Origin: Gemmata palustris
GTDB lineage: Bacteria > Planctomycetota > Planctomycetia > Gemmatales > Gemmataceae
NCBI RefSeq assembly: GCF_017939745.1
Contig: NZ_JAGKQQ010000001.1
Location: 4,216,001-4,280,000, forward strand
DNA length: 64,000 nt
Direction of reading: 5' to 3'
Shown here: piece after piece, positions 8,797 through 18,654 of the stretch
Layout of the letters: each line of letters starts with the position of its first letter
Numbering within the stretch: position 1 is the first letter of the stretch
Position numbers and translations under genes: made by a program
The notes under the pieces: generated by a model
Told to the model about the DNA's origin: nothing
What the model saw: the letters and a program-made list of their open reading frames with translations, nothing else
The model's database searches: none

Positions 8797-9441
8797 ATGC
8801 GCCAGATACACTTTCGACGCCTGGGAGCTTTAGCAGTGTTCGCGTGCGCGGCGGCCGGGTCCGGCTGCGCGTCGATGAACAACACAGAAAAGGGTGCGAT
8901 CGGCGGCGGCGTGGTCGGTACCGCGCTGGGTACCGCCGTGGGCGCGGCAACCGGTCACACCGGGGCCGGCGCCGTGATCGGCGGGCTGGCCGGCACCGCG
9001 ACCGGTGCGCTCGTCGGCAACGACATCGATAAGCAAGAGCGCCGGGACCGCGACATCAACCAGGCCGCGGCACTGGCGGCGGCCCAACAGCAGCAACAGC
9101 GCATGGGCATGTTCGACGTGATCCGGCTCGCGCAGGGCGGGCACGACGACACGGTCATCATTAACCAGATCCGCACGACGGGCAGCACGTTCCAGCTCAC
9201 CGCGTCGGACCTCGACGAGTTGAAGCGGGCCGGCGTATCGTCCCGCGTCATCGCGGAAATGCAGGCCGCGCGCCCGGCCCCGACCCGCGTGATCGTTCGC
9301 GACGCGCCCTCGGTCGTCTACGATTCGGGGCCCGTGTACGTGCGCCCGGCACCGGTCGTTGTGGTCGGCCCGCCGCGCCCCTACGGTTACGGCTACGGGT
9401 ACGGCGGCGGGTACGGGTACTACCGGCGCGGTGGCTGGTAG
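8797..9441 (+). CDS. Glycine-zipper lipoprotein
   Basis: The 214-residue product has a signal sequence with a lipobox ending GSGC (cysteine at about residue 24). Residues 33-75 form a glycine zipper with regular GxxxG spacing (GAIGGGVVGTALGTAVGAAT), a YMGG/Gly-zipper domain known from outer-membrane and cell-envelope proteins. A charged, Gln-rich helix follows. Residues 105-155 (FDVIRLAQGGHDDTVIINQI and LKRAGVSSRVIAEMQA) look like a small helical domain seen after Gly-zippers in planctomycetes. The C-terminus is rich in Tyr and Gly. It is probably anchored in the envelope; its precise role is unknown. Confidence 0.82.
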   Translation: MRQIHFRRLGALAVFACAAAGSGCASMNNTEKGAIGGGVVGTALGTAVGAATGHTGAGAVIGGLAGTATGALVGNDIDKQERRDRDINQAAALAAAQQQQQRMGMFDVIRLAQGGHDDTVIINQIRTTGSTFQLTASDLDELKRAGVSSRVIAEMQAARPAPTRVIVRDAPSVVYDSGPVYVRPAPVVVVGPPRPYGYGYGYGGGYGYYRRGGW

Positions 9442-9468
9442 CGCGAACGTTCACTGTTGAAACGATCC

Positions 9469-9499
9469 CCGCCCGGCGAGTTCACAACTCGCCGGGCGG
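9469..9499 (+). terminator. Hairpin after the lipoprotein gene
   Basis: A 14-bp perfect stem (CCGCCCGGCGAGTT and its complement) with a 3-base loop lies 28 bp after the stop codon. The following sequence is only moderately T-rich (CCTTTTAATG at about 9512), so it is a likely but not ideal intrinsic terminator. Confidence 0.7.
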
Positions 9500-9707
9500 T
9501 TCACATTCACACCCTTTTAATGTGCGGGTGCTGGCCAAGTGTAGCTACCCGCACTGCTTGTTGGCACGCGGATTAAACACTTCATCGACGAGAACGCAGC
9601 GGCCAAGAGCGCGCATTTCGCCGGGGTTGCGGCCCCCTCACGTTCGCGTAAACTGATACTTCTCTCCCACCGCCCGCCGCCCCCAATCAACCGGAGCTAC
9701 TGCTATC

Positions 9708-11018
9708 ATGGCGCTGCGAGTTAACGTTTTGGCTTGCGCCGTTCTGCTCGGCGCGGCGGCTGCCACCGTCGCCCCGGCCGCCGACTGGCCGGGCTTCCGC
9801 GGCCCGAACCGCGACGGCCTTTGCACCGAAACCGGGCTACTCAAGAAGTGGCCCGACGGCGGCCCCAAACAGGTGTGGACCGCGAAGGATCTCGGCCTCG
9901 GCTGGGGCACGCCGTCCGTGGCCGAGGGCAGGATCTTCGGCATCGGCACCCGTGACGGTAAGGACGGCGTGTGGGCGCTAAAGGAGGCCGACGGCACGGA
10001 GCTGTGGTTCACCCCGTTCGCCGACCCCGCGACCGGCCTCGCGCGGCAAACGAACGGCCCCGCCAGCACGCCCACCTACGACAAGGGGAAGCTGTTCGCG
10101 GTCAGCGCGAACGGGACGCTCTCGTGCCTGGACGCGACCAAGGGCACCGTGTTGTGGAAGACGAACTACGTCGCCGACTTCGGCGGCAAGGTGCCCACGT
10201 GGGCGTACACCGACTCCGTGCTGATCGACGGCGACAAGGTCATTTGCATCCCGGGCGGCACGAAGGGGGCGGTCGCGGCGCTAAAGATCGAGAACGGTGA
10301 CGTGGTGTGGAAGACGGAAGTGAACCCGGTCGGCGGCGGGTTCGGGTACTCGTCCCCCGTCAAGGCGACGATCGACGGCGTCCCCATGTACATCGCACTC
10401 CTGGGCCAGTCGTCGGGGGTGGTCGGGGTCCACGCGGAAACGGGTAAACTACTGTGGCAGTACAAGAACACCCCGGCCGCGGGCGGCGTGGCGCAGATCC
10501 CGATCCCGATCGTGAAGGGCGACAAGGTGTGGGTGTCGTGCAGCTACGGCGGCGGCGCGGCCCTGCTCCAGATCGTCCCGAAGGGGCAAGGCGCGTTCGA
10601 GGCGAAGGAACTGAAGGCGTACAAGAAGCCCCAACTGAACAACCACCACGGCGGCATGGTACTGGTCGGGGACTACATCTACTTCGGTCACGACCAGAAC
10701 GGGGGCAAGCCCGTGTGCGTCGATTTCAAGACGGGCGACATCAAGTGGGGACCGGAGAACGCGCCCGCGGGCGGGCGGGGCTCCGCGGCGGTCCTGTTCG
10801 CCGACGGCCGACTCTATTTCCGCTACGAAAACGGGGTGATGGTGCTCATCGAACCGAGCCCCGAAGAACTCAAAGTGGTCTCGTCCTTCAAGCTCCCGGA
10901 AGCGAACGTCAAGACGCACTCACAGAGCTGGCCGCACCCGGTCATTGTTAACGGCAAGCTCTACATCCGCGACCAGAACGTGATGTACTGCTACGACGTC
11001 AAGGAAAAGGTGAACTAA
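9708..11018 (+). CDS. Secreted PQQ-binding-like beta-propeller protein
   Basis: The 436-residue product has a signal peptide (about residues 1-24, ending APAA) and then WPGFRGPNRDG, the usual opening of planctomycete outer-membrane-assembly-like beta-propellers. Several PQQ-like blades follow, each with a pattern such as LSCLDATKGTVLWK, VVGVHAETGKLLWQYK and PVCVDFKTGDIKWG. The fold resembles BamB and PQQ-dependent dehydrogenases, but the catalytic residues of the dehydrogenases are not evident, so a structural or binding role is more likely. It is exported. A strong terminator follows the gene and no co-directional partner is nearby. Confidence 0.87.
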   Translation: MALRVNVLACAVLLGAAAATVAPAADWPGFRGPNRDGLCTETGLLKKWPDGGPKQVWTAKDLGLGWGTPSVAEGRIFGIGTRDGKDGVWALKEADGTELWFTPFADPATGLARQTNGPASTPTYDKGKLFAVSANGTLSCLDATKGTVLWKTNYVADFGGKVPTWAYTDSVLIDGDKVICIPGGTKGAVAALKIENGDVVWKTEVNPVGGGFGYSSPVKATIDGVPMYIALLGQSSGVVGVHAETGKLLWQYKNTPAAGGVAQIPIPIVKGDKVWVSCSYGGGAALLQIVPKGQGAFEAKELKAYKKPQLNNHHGGMVLVGDYIYFGHDQNGGKPVCVDFKTGDIKWGPENAPAGGRGSAAVLFADGRLYFRYENGVMVLIEPSPEELKVVSSFKLPEANVKTHSQSWPHPVIVNGKLYIRDQNVMYCYDVKEKVN

Positions 11019-11036
11019 CACTTCGGTAAGCAAGCG

Positions 11037-11073
11037 ACACGGCCCCGGGCGTCACATACGCCCGGGGCCGTGT
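11037..11073 (+). terminator. Strong hairpin terminator
   Basis: A 16-bp perfect G+C-rich stem (ACACGGCCCCGGGCGT and its complement) with a 5-base loop begins 18 bp after the beta-propeller stop codon and is followed by CGTTCTC. Confidence 0.85.
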
Positions 11074-11092
11074 CGTTCTCAGAGCACAAGAC

Positions 11093-11276
11093 GCACAGGG
11101 CTCCCGCCCTGTGCTACGAACGCCGGCCCCTCCGGGGCGAAAAGGCATTGACGCTTTCCGCCTTCACATTCATTCACTTCCGCCCTGTGCGATTCCTGTG
11201 CTACGAGGCTTCCTGTGAACCAGGGTTTCCGCCCCGGAGGGGCCGGCGCTCGTAGCACAGGGCGGGAGCCCTGTGC
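11093..11276. repeat. Family B palindrome, copy 1
   Basis: Two inverted arms (11093-11139 and 11230-11276) each contain two small hairpins: CACAGGGC-n4-GCCCTGTG and GGCCCC-TCC-GGGGC. The arms face each other across about 90 bp of non-conserved sequence. It lies between the beta-propeller terminator and the convergent surface-protein gene. The other copies are at 37159, 51309 and 52031. Confidence 0.9.
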
Positions 11277-11323
11277 GCCTCCTGTGCGTCCGCGACACCC
11301 TGTGCTTCTTTTTACCTCTGCCC

Positions 11324-14300
11324 TTAGCCCACGTAGACGCCGCCGCTGAACGTCGGGTCGCCCGCCAAGAGGCTGGCCACTTGCACGCCGTTGACGAACG
11401 CCTTCACGTGCGGGCCGGCGCCGGGGCCGGCCCCGGTGAGCACGGCCGCGCTACCGTTCACGCTCCCGGTGCCCACGCGGACCCCGCCCCGGAATCCCGC
11501 GTCGTAGGCCAAGAAGCTCTGAATCAACGAAGTGTCCGAGCCGCTGAACACTTTCACGTGCCCGCCCGGGGCGCCCGGACCGGAGCCGGTGACGATGTCA
11601 TCGAGCCCGTCCCCGTTCAGATCCCCCGCCGCGACGTACACGCCGCCCGAGAACCCGGCGTCGTAGGCGAAGAAGCTGCGGAGGAGCGAACCGTCCGCGC
11701 CGCTGAACGCCTTCACGTGCGCCGTGGTGCCCGCGCCGGTTCCGGTGATGATGTCGTCGAACCCGTCCCCGTTCACGTCCCCGGTGCCCACGCGGACCCC
11801 GCCGGTGAACCCGGCGTCGTAAGCGAAGAAGCTCTGGAGGAGCGCGCCGTCCGCACCGCTGAACACCTTCACGTGCGGCGCGGCCCCCGCGTCCGCCGAG
11901 ACGATGATGTCGTCGAACCCGTCCCCGTTCACGTCCCCGGACGTGACGAACACGCCGCCGGTGAACCCGTCGAACGCCAGGAAGCTGCGGAGCAGCGTGC
12001 CGTCCGCGGCGAACACCTTCACGTGCCCGCCCGGTGCGCCCGCGCCCGCCCCGGTGATCGTGTCCGCCTGTCCGTCCCCGTTGATGTCCCCGGACGCGAC
12101 CCGGATCTCGCCGCCGAACCCGGCGAACGCCAGGATCGGCGTCCCCTTTTGGCCGGTCGCCGGGTCCACCGGGACCACCGTTCCCGGCGTCCCGTTCCCG
12201 GCGCCGACGCTGATGACGGTCGTGCCGGTGGCGGTGTCGTCGTTCGTGATCGTACCCGTGCCCGTGCCGGTCGCGATCGTCGTGTTCGTGGGGTTCGAGA
12301 GGACCACCGTGAACGTCTCGTCGGACTCGACCGCCGTGTCACCGGTCACCGTGACCGTGACGGTCTTCGAGGTCTCGCCCGGGGCGAACGTGACCGTGCC
12401 CGACGCGGCCGTGAAGTCGGTGCCCGCGGTCGCGGTGCCGGCCGCGGTCGCGTAGTCCACGGTGACGGTCTGGCTGCTGGGGACCGACAGGGTGACGGTG
12501 AAGGTGAAGCTCGTTCCGCCCGTGTTCCCCTCTGCCGCCGTCACGTTACCGATGGACACGGTCGGGGGAGCGGTCGTGATGACCACGTCGTTGCCGGTGC
12601 CGCCGACGTAGCTGATCGTGAACGTCACCCCGCCGGTGGTGAAGGTCGCGCCCTCGGCCAGTCCGTTGAACGTGCCGGTCACCGCGTCGACGCCGTCGTT
12701 GGAAATCAGGAGGAAGCTGGTGCCCGCGACGGGCGTGAACCCGAGCGTGATGGTCAGCGTCGCGCCGGTCACGTCCACCGTGCCGCCGGCAACGACTTGG
12801 TCGTAATCGGTGCTGGGGGCGGTGCCGTTGACTTCGGCGCTGAAGGTGGAACCGGCGGCGAGGGCCAGATTGCCCATAGTCAGTAACCCGGGCGACGTGC
12901 CCGGGGCGACCGTGCCACCGCTGGCGACCGTCACCGCGGGCACGTCGCCCGTGCCGCCCAGCGTGCCACCGCTGGCAACCTGGACGCCCGAGCTAGTGGT
13001 AATGCTCCCGGTGACGCTCAAAGTGCCGGCGGAGACGGTGGTAGAGCCGGTGTACGTGTTGGTCGCCGACAGCGTCAGCACCCCGGCCCCGGCCTTCGTC
13101 AGGTTATTGGCCCCCGAGATGACACCCGAGATGGTGACGGCGGCCGCGTTGTCGATCGTGGCCGCGCCCGAGAGCGCGATCGCGTTGTCGATCGTGGTCG
13201 CCCCGGTGACGGCCAGCGTGGTGCCCGCGGCCAGGGTGAGAGCGCCAGTACCCAGGTTCGTGTCGCCAGTGACGCTCAGAGTGCCGGCCGAAACCGTCGT
13301 GGTTCCCGTGTACGTGTTGGCCCCGGACAGGGTCAGTGTCCCGGTGCCCGCTTTGGTCAGGTTACCGGTTCCCGAAGCAACGCCGCTGAACGTGGTGCTG
13401 GAGTTGTCGCCCCCGGCGGTCAGGGTGAACGCGCCCAGCGTCACGTTCCCGGCGCCCGCGAGGGAGCCGATGGTCTCGCTCGCGCTTAGTGCGAGGGTGG
13501 CCCCGGTGCTTACCGTGACGGCACTCGCGTCCGCCACGGCCGCCCCGCCGTTGAGCGCCAGCGTGCCCGCGGACACGGTCGTGGTCCCGGTGTACGTGTT
13601 GGCCCCGCCGAGGGTGAACGTCCCGGTGCCAGTCTTGGTGACCCCGCCGGTGCCGGAGATGATGCCGGTCACGGTCGTGCTGGTGTCGTCGCCCCCAGTA
13701 GTCAGGGTGAATGCGCCCAGCGTCACGTTGCCGGTTCCGAAGAGCGAGCCGATGGTCTCGCTGGCGCTCAAGGCCAGAATGGTACCGGTGCCGAAGACGA
13801 CCGCGGTGGTATCGGTCAGGGCCGAACCGCCCACGAGTTCGAGCGTGCCAACTATCACGTTGGTGGCGCCGGTGTACGTGTTGGCCCCCGAGAGGGTGAG
13901 CGTTCCGAGGCCCACTTTGGTCAGCCCGCCGGTGCCGGAAATGGCGCCGCTGAACGTGGTGCTGGTGTCGTCGGCCCCGGGGGTCAGGGTGAACGTGCCG
14001 AGGGTCACGTTCCCGGCGCCCGCGAGGGAGCCGATCACTTCGCCGCTATTCAGGGCGAGGGTGGCCCCGGTGCTCACGGTCACGGCGCTGGTGTCGGCCA
14101 GGGCACTGCCGCCCGAAAGCGCCAGTGTGCCCGTGGACACGGTCGTGGTCCCGGTGTACGTGTTGACCCCGGACAGGGTCAGCGCGCCCGCGCCGGTCTT
14201 GGCCAGGCTGTTGGCCCCCGAGATGACGCCCGAGAGCGTCACCGCGCCCGTGTTGTCGACCGTGGCGTTGCCGGAGAGCGCGATGGCGTTATCGACTGTG

Positions 14301-16504
14301 GTGGCCCCGGTGACGGCCAGCGTGGTGCCCGCCGCCAGGGTAACCGCCCCGGTGCCCAGGTTGTTGTCCGCCGCAACACTCAGGGTACCCGCGGACACGG
14401 TCGTGGTTCCCGTGTACGTGTTGGCCCCCGACAGGGTGAACGTTCCGGCCCCGGTCTTGGCCAGATTGTTGGCCCCCGAGATGACACCCGAAAGGGTGAC
14501 CGCGTTGGCGTTGCTGACCGTCGCCGCGCCCGAGAGGGTGACGAGGTTGTCGACCGTGACGCCGGTCCCCGTGACGGTCAGCGTGGTGCCGCCCGCCAGG
14601 GTGAGGACACCGGTGCCCAGGTTGTTGTCCGCCGCCACGCTCAGGGTGCCCGCGCTGACCGTCGTAGCTCCCGTGTACGTGTTGGCCCCCGACAGGGTGA
14701 GGGTTCCCGTGCCCTGCTTGGTTAAGGTTCCCGTGCCGCTAATCACACCGGAGAACGTGGTGCTGGTGTTATCGGCGCCCGCCGTGAGGAAGTTCGCGCC
14801 GAGGGTCACGTTGCCCGCGCCCGCGAGCGAGCCGATGGTCTCGTCATTGCCCAGATTGAGGGTGGCCCCGGTGCTCACGGTGACGGCCACCGTATCCGCG
14901 ATCGCAGAATTGCCCGAGAGCGTTAACGTACCCGCGGACACAGTGGCGGTGCCGGTGAAGGTGTTGGCCCCGGAGAGGGTGAGCACGCCGGCCCCGGCCT
15001 TGGTCAGGTTGTTCGCCCCGGAGATGACGCCCGAGAGCGTCACCGCGTTCGCGTTGTCGATGGTGCCCGCGACGCTGAGCGCGATCAGGTTGTCGATGGT
15101 GCCCGTGCCGGTCACCAGCAGGGTCGGGGCGGATTGGTTGAACAGGATGGTGCCGGAGCCGAGGTTGGCGTCCCCGGCGACGCTCACCGTGCCCCCGTTG
15201 AGGTTGGTGTTGCCGGTGTAAGTGTTGGTCCCGGCGAGGACGAGCGTCCCGGCGCCCGCCTTGTTGATCGCGCGCGCGCCACCGGTTTCGGAGACGACGC
15301 CCGAGAGGGTCGCTGTAAGGCCCGTACCCACACTGATCGGGGTGGCGCTGGCGTTGAGGACGATGGCGTTGTCGACGGTGGTAGTGCCGGTGAGGGTGAA
15401 GAAGCCGCCGCTGAACGTGAGGGCGCCGCTGCCGAGGGCGTCGTCGTCCCCCACCGCCAGCGTGCCGCTGCTCGCGGTGATGGCGCCGCTGAACGCGGCC
15501 TCGTTGCCGGTGTTCGTCAGGGTGAGCGTTCCGGCGCCGGTCTTGGTGAGGGTGCTGCTGCCAGAAATGAGACCGGAGACGGTGACCGCGGCCGTGTTGC
15601 TGATCGTGGCGGCACCCGAGAGCGCGACCGCGTTATCGATCGTGGTGGCCCCGGTCACAGCCAGCGTGGTGCCCGCTGCCAGGGTAACTGCTCCGGTGCC
15701 CAGGTTCGTATCGTCGGTGACGCTCAGAGTGCCCGCGGAAACCGTCGTGGTTCCCGTGTACGTGTTGGCCCCCGACAGGGTGAACGTTCCGGCACCCGCC
15801 TTGGCCAGGTTGCCGGCGCCGGAGATCACACCACTGAATGCGGTGCTGGTGCCGGCGCCCCCGGTGGTCAGGGTGAACGCGCTCAGGTCCACGGTGCCGC
15901 TGCCGGCGAGCGAGCCGATCGTCTCACTCGCACCGAGCGCGAGGTTCGCGGTGCCGGAACTCAGGTTCACGGCCACGGTGTCCGCCAGGGCCGAACCGCC
16001 CGTGAGCGTCAGCGTGCCCGCGGACACCGTGGTGGCGCCGGTGAAGGTGTTGGCGCCCGAGAGTTCCAGGGTTCCGGCGCCGGACTTCGACAACGTCGCG
16101 GCGCCCGCGACGTCCAGTGCGATGGTGTTCGTGCCCGACGCGGTCGTGTCGGTCAGACTGGTGGCCAGGGTGAGCGCGGTACCGGACAGGGTGTAGCCCG
16201 AGTCGCCGAACTGGATCTGGTCGACGGTCAGCGCGCCGATGTCGTTATTGGTGCTCTGGTTGGCGCCGCCGGTCGTGAACACCAGGACGTCGTCGGCCGA
16301 GTCCGGGACTTCGGTGTTGGCCGCCCCGTCGTCCCAGTTGCCCGACGTGCTCCAGTCGGCGTCTATCGCCCCGGTCCACGTGAGCGTCGTGGGGACCGTG
16401 CGGTCCTCCAGGAGCGCCACTTGCAACCGCGCACGGGCGCGGGCGACGGGGGAAAGGGTGCGGGACTTCTGGAGCCGGCGGAGGAGAGTGGAAATCACAG
16501 TCAC
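11324..16504 (-). CDS. Giant surface protein with autotransporter-associated repeats, Calx-beta and FG-GAP repeats
   Basis: The 1726-residue protein begins with a basic leader and the planctomycete surface-protein motif LEDRTVP (about residues 32-38). Residues 40-1240 hold about 12 autotransporter-associated beta-strand repeats with the signature GANTYTGTTTVSAGTL; they should form a long parallel beta-helix. A Calx-beta domain (about 1300-1440, DYATAAGTATAGTDF) follows, then five FG-GAP repeats to the C-terminus with Ca2+-binding DVNGDGFDDI motifs. There is no autotransporter beta-barrel and no recognisable sorting tail. It is probably a cell-surface or secreted adhesin-like protein. The start is a GTG at 16504 with GAGG upstream. 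Repeats are nearly identical at DNA level in places, so array length may vary between strains. Confidence 0.9.
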   Translation of the reverse strand: MTVISTLLRRLQKSRTLSPVARARARLQVALLEDRTVPTTLTWTGAIDADWSTSGNWDDGAANTEVPDSADDVLVFTTGGANQSTNNDIGALTVDQIQFGDSGYTLSGTALTLATSLTDTTASGTNTIALDVAGAATLSKSGAGTLELSGANTFTGATTVSAGTLTLTGGSALADTVAVNLSSGTANLALGASETIGSLAGSGTVDLSAFTLTTGGAGTSTAFSGVISGAGNLAKAGAGTFTLSGANTYTGTTTVSAGTLSVTDDTNLGTGAVTLAAGTTLAVTGATTIDNAVALSGAATISNTAAVTVSGLISGSSTLTKTGAGTLTLTNTGNEAAFSGAITASSGTLAVGDDDALGSGALTFSGGFFTLTGTTTVDNAIVLNASATPISVGTGLTATLSGVVSETGGARAINKAGAGTLVLAGTNTYTGNTNLNGGTVSVAGDANLGSGTILFNQSAPTLLVTGTGTIDNLIALSVAGTIDNANAVTLSGVISGANNLTKAGAGVLTLSGANTFTGTATVSAGTLTLSGNSAIADTVAVTVSTGATLNLGNDETIGSLAGAGNVTLGANFLTAGADNTSTTFSGVISGTGTLTKQGTGTLTLSGANTYTGATTVSAGTLSVAADNNLGTGVLTLAGGTTLTVTGTGVTVDNLVTLSGAATVSNANAVTLSGVISGANNLAKTGAGTFTLSGANTYTGTTTVSAGTLSVAADNNLGTGAVTLAAGTTLAVTGATTVDNAIALSGNATVDNTGAVTLSGVISGANSLAKTGAGALTLSGVNTYTGTTTVSTGTLALSGGSALADTSAVTVSTGATLALNSGEVIGSLAGAGNVTLGTFTLTPGADDTSTTFSGAISGTGGLTKVGLGTLTLSGANTYTGATNVIVGTLELVGGSALTDTTAVVFGTGTILALSASETIGSLFGTGNVTLGAFTLTTGGDDTSTTVTGIISGTGGVTKTGTGTFTLGGANTYTGTTTVSAGTLALNGGAAVADASAVTVSTGATLALSASETIGSLAGAGNVTLGAFTLTAGGDNSSTTFSGVASGTGNLTKAGTGTLTLSGANTYTGTTTVSAGTLSVTGDTNLGTGALTLAAGTTLAVTGATTIDNAIALSGAATIDNAAAVTISGVISGANNLTKAGAGVLTLSATNTYTGSTTVSAGTLSVTGSITTSSGVQVASGGTLGGTGDVPAVTVASGGTVAPGTSPGLLTMGNLALAAGSTFSAEVNGTAPSTDYDQVVAGGTVDVTGATLTITLGFTPVAGTSFLLISNDGVDAVTGTFNGLAEGATFTTGGVTFTISYVGGTGNDVVITTAPPTVSIGNVTAAEGNTGGTSFTFTVTLSVPSSQTVTVDYATAAGTATAGTDFTAASGTVTFAPGETSKTVTVTVTGDTAVESDETFTVVLSNPTNTTIATGTGTGTITNDDTATGTTVISVGAGNGTPGTVVPVDPATGQKGTPILAFAGFGGEIRVASGDINGDGQADTITGAGAGAPGGHVKVFAADGTLLRSFLAFDGFTGGVFVTSGDVNGDGFDDIIVSADAGAAPHVKVFSGADGALLQSFFAYDAGFTGGVRVGTGDVNGDGFDDIITGTGAGTTAHVKAFSGADGSLLRSFFAYDAGFSGGVYVAAGDLNGDGLDDIVTGSGPGAPGGHVKVFSGSDTSLIQSFLAYDAGFRGGVRVGTGSVNGSAAVLTGAGPGAGPHVKAFVNGVQVASLLAGDPTFSGGVYVG

Positions 16505-17266
16505 GGTGAGACCTCACAGCGTTGGGAGTGGACAGGCCCCGATGGTTGGATCATCGGAGATGGGGCCGGAGCGGTCCGAAATCGTTGGCAGTATTTCGTG
16601 GACCGCGGGCTTCCGCGCGGGGGCCGCGACGGACCGGGCATCGGGTCGCGGGCGGGAGTGCATTAAGTTGCCCCCCTCATGAATTGGCGCCGGGGGTGCC
16701 GCCGCGCGAGTCGGATACGAGTCGTTGGACCGGATTTTGGTGCGGCCCGAATTAACACATAGTCTGAAAAAATGCGCAGAGCAAGTAGTTTGGGTTATTT
16801 TGGTAGTAGAAATTATGCGAATCTCGTGTGAACCGCACTTAATGGTCTCTATCAGATTAACAAGCACATAACGCGCCGTGGAAGCGAGTTACTGCAGATT
16901 CTCCCGCGGAGCCGGCCGCGCGAGGTACACCGGCGCTCGCGCACGCCGTTATTCCGAGCCGGGCTGCTGTTTTTATTGTCACCCAGAGACGTAACGAGTG
17001 AGTCAAAATCACTATTCGTGAAAACCTGACAGCAGAGAAGTGCGCGTTTATTTGCTTGTCTCATTGTTCTGGCGGGTGCCGAAAGCCGTTGGTCGGCCCC
17101 GCGCCGGGCCGCGGGCGGAGATCGCGAGCGAAAAACATTCCCGGCCCCGCAGTAACACTCCGCGCGGCACCCCGCTTCGGTCAGTAGCGGACGAGGGACC
17201 GGTGAGAGGCACCGCCCCGGGGTCCGCTGCAACATCCGGTGCGGCGGACCGCCGCGGGAGTGTCCT
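16505..17266. other. Long divergent regulatory gap between two surface-protein genes
   Basis: This 760-bp non-coding stretch separates two divergently read surface-protein genes, so both promoters must lie here. The section 16740-16870 is clearly A+T rich against the G+C-rich background, as expected of a promoter. No -35/-10 pair is good enough to name, and no repeat family from the other gaps is present. Confidence 0.5.
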
Positions 17267-18517
17267 GTGAAGAAATTGCTCGCCAGCGTGTTTGGTGGTA
17301 AGTCCCAGGCCCAGCCGACGCGCTCCGCGTCGGGGTTCCGACCGTCCGTGGAGGTGCTCGAGGGACGGGCGCTGATGTCCGTCGTCGGCCCCGAGCTGCA
17401 CGTGAACTCGATCACGTCGCTGCACCAGGACCAGGTCGCCGTCTCCAGTTCCCCGGCCTCGAACGGCGGGTCCGTCGTGGCGTGGCGGCACCAGTACAAC
17501 ACGAGCGGCACCGATACCGACATCCACATCCAGCGGTACGACCAGTTCGGGAACAGGGCCGGCGGTGAGATCACCGTGGCGGCGGGCATTTATCGGGAGA
17601 GCCAGCCGGCCGTGGCGATGGACGGGGCCGGCAACTTCGTCGTCGTCTGGGTGGACGACGTCAACAACTCCGGGAACACGAACGTCCTGGCCCAGCGGTT
17701 CTTCGCCAACGGCACCCGCAACGGCGGCACGATCGCCGTGGCCAACAGCACGCGGGCGGAGTACGACCCGGACGTCGCGATGGACTGGGCCGGCAACTTC
17801 GCGGTCAGCTACACGTTCCAGTACTCGGCCAACGACCGCGACGTGTACGTCCACCGGTTCGCCGCCAACGGCGCCTCGATCGGCACGACCATCGTCGCGG
17901 GCGGCGGGCTGAACGAGTACTCGGCCAGCATCGCCCGGACGGGCGACGGCCGGTTCGCCGTCGCCTACCAGATCGACCGGCCGAGCGGCAATTCGATCGA
18001 CAGCGACATCATCCTCAACCGGTACACCGCCGCGGGCGCGCTGCAGACCTCGCAGGCCGTCGCCAACACGAGCCGGGGCGAGCTCTCCCCGGACATCGCG
18101 ATGGACGCATTCGGCAACACGACGCTGGTCTACGAGGAGGTGTACGCGAACCTGGACCACGACATCAAGGCGCGCCGGGTGTCGAGCAACGGCACGCTGG
18201 GCGCGACGATGTTCGTGGACCTCGACACCGACTACGAGTTCGCCCCGGCGGTCGCGGTGAACCCGACCTCCGGCAGCTTCGTGGTCTCGTACCAGCAACT
18301 GCGCAACAACGGTTCGCAGCTCGTCGGGCCGAACCAACTGATGGTCCGCGAGATGAACGCGAACGGGACGGTGCGGAGCACGACGAACCTGGGCGACCGG
18401 TTCACCGCCTCGATCGGGATGAACGGGGCCGGCACGTACTTCATCGGCGACGTCGGGTACAACGTCCCCGGCGACCAGGGCCTCGGGATCTACGCCCGGC
18501 GCGGCGTGCTGAGCTGA
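17267..18517 (+). CDS. Surface protein with LEGR motif and repeated beta-propeller-like units
   Basis: The 416-residue product starts with a short basic leader and the planctomycete motif VEVLEGRALMS (about residues 28-38). From residue 50 it is built of units of about 50-60 residues with the pattern PAVAMDGAGNFVVVW and then AQRFFANGT, ending in hydrophobic beta strands. This is typical of planctomycete secreted proteins with a propeller-like repeat of unknown function. It is probably exported to the cell surface. The GTG start at 17267 has GGGAG 6 bases upstream. It is divergent from the 1726-residue surface protein, and the two may share regulation. Confidence 0.8.
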   Translation: MKKLLASVFGGKSQAQPTRSASGFRPSVEVLEGRALMSVVGPELHVNSITSLHQDQVAVSSSPASNGGSVVAWRHQYNTSGTDTDIHIQRYDQFGNRAGGEITVAAGIYRESQPAVAMDGAGNFVVVWVDDVNNSGNTNVLAQRFFANGTRNGGTIAVANSTRAEYDPDVAMDWAGNFAVSYTFQYSANDRDVYVHRFAANGASIGTTIVAGGGLNEYSASIARTGDGRFAVAYQIDRPSGNSIDSDIILNRYTAAGALQTSQAVANTSRGELSPDIAMDAFGNTTLVYEEVYANLDHDIKARRVSSNGTLGATMFVDLDTDYEFAPAVAVNPTSGSFVVSYQQLRNNGSQLVGPNQLMVREMNANGTVRSTTNLGDRFTASIGMNGAGTYFIGDVGYNVPGDQGLGIYARRGVLS

Positions 18518-18561
18518 TCGCCCGCCCGCGCGGAGCCGTAAGCGACTTCGCGCGGCTGATA

Positions 18562-18605
18562 CCCGATGGCGCCCGCGGGGGGAAGGGGTAGCGGGCGCCA
18601 TCGGG
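18562..18605 (+). terminator. Hairpin terminator after the LEGR surface-protein gene
   Basis: A 15-bp perfect stem, CCCGATGGCGCCCGC (18562-18576) with its complement (18591-18605), encloses a purine-rich loop 44 bp after the stop codon. Confidence 0.75.
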
Positions 18606-18615
18606 AAACGCAAAC

Positions 18616-18634
18616 ACCCCGGAACTTCCGGGGT
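18616..18634. terminator. Short bidirectional hairpin
   Basis: A stem ACCCCGGA/TCCGGGGT with a 3-base loop lies between the ends of two convergent genes. It is preceded by CAAAC and followed by GGTTGTG. It may stop transcription from either side. Confidence 0.55.
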
Positions 18635-18654
18635 GGTTGTGCTTAAACCATGTC

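Noticed and set aside
12810-15221. An 803-codon plus-strand frame with repeated VVVPVYVLAPDRV-like units
   Set aside because: It is the antisense reading of the repeat section of the 1726-residue surface protein; its apparent repeats just mirror those DNA repeats.
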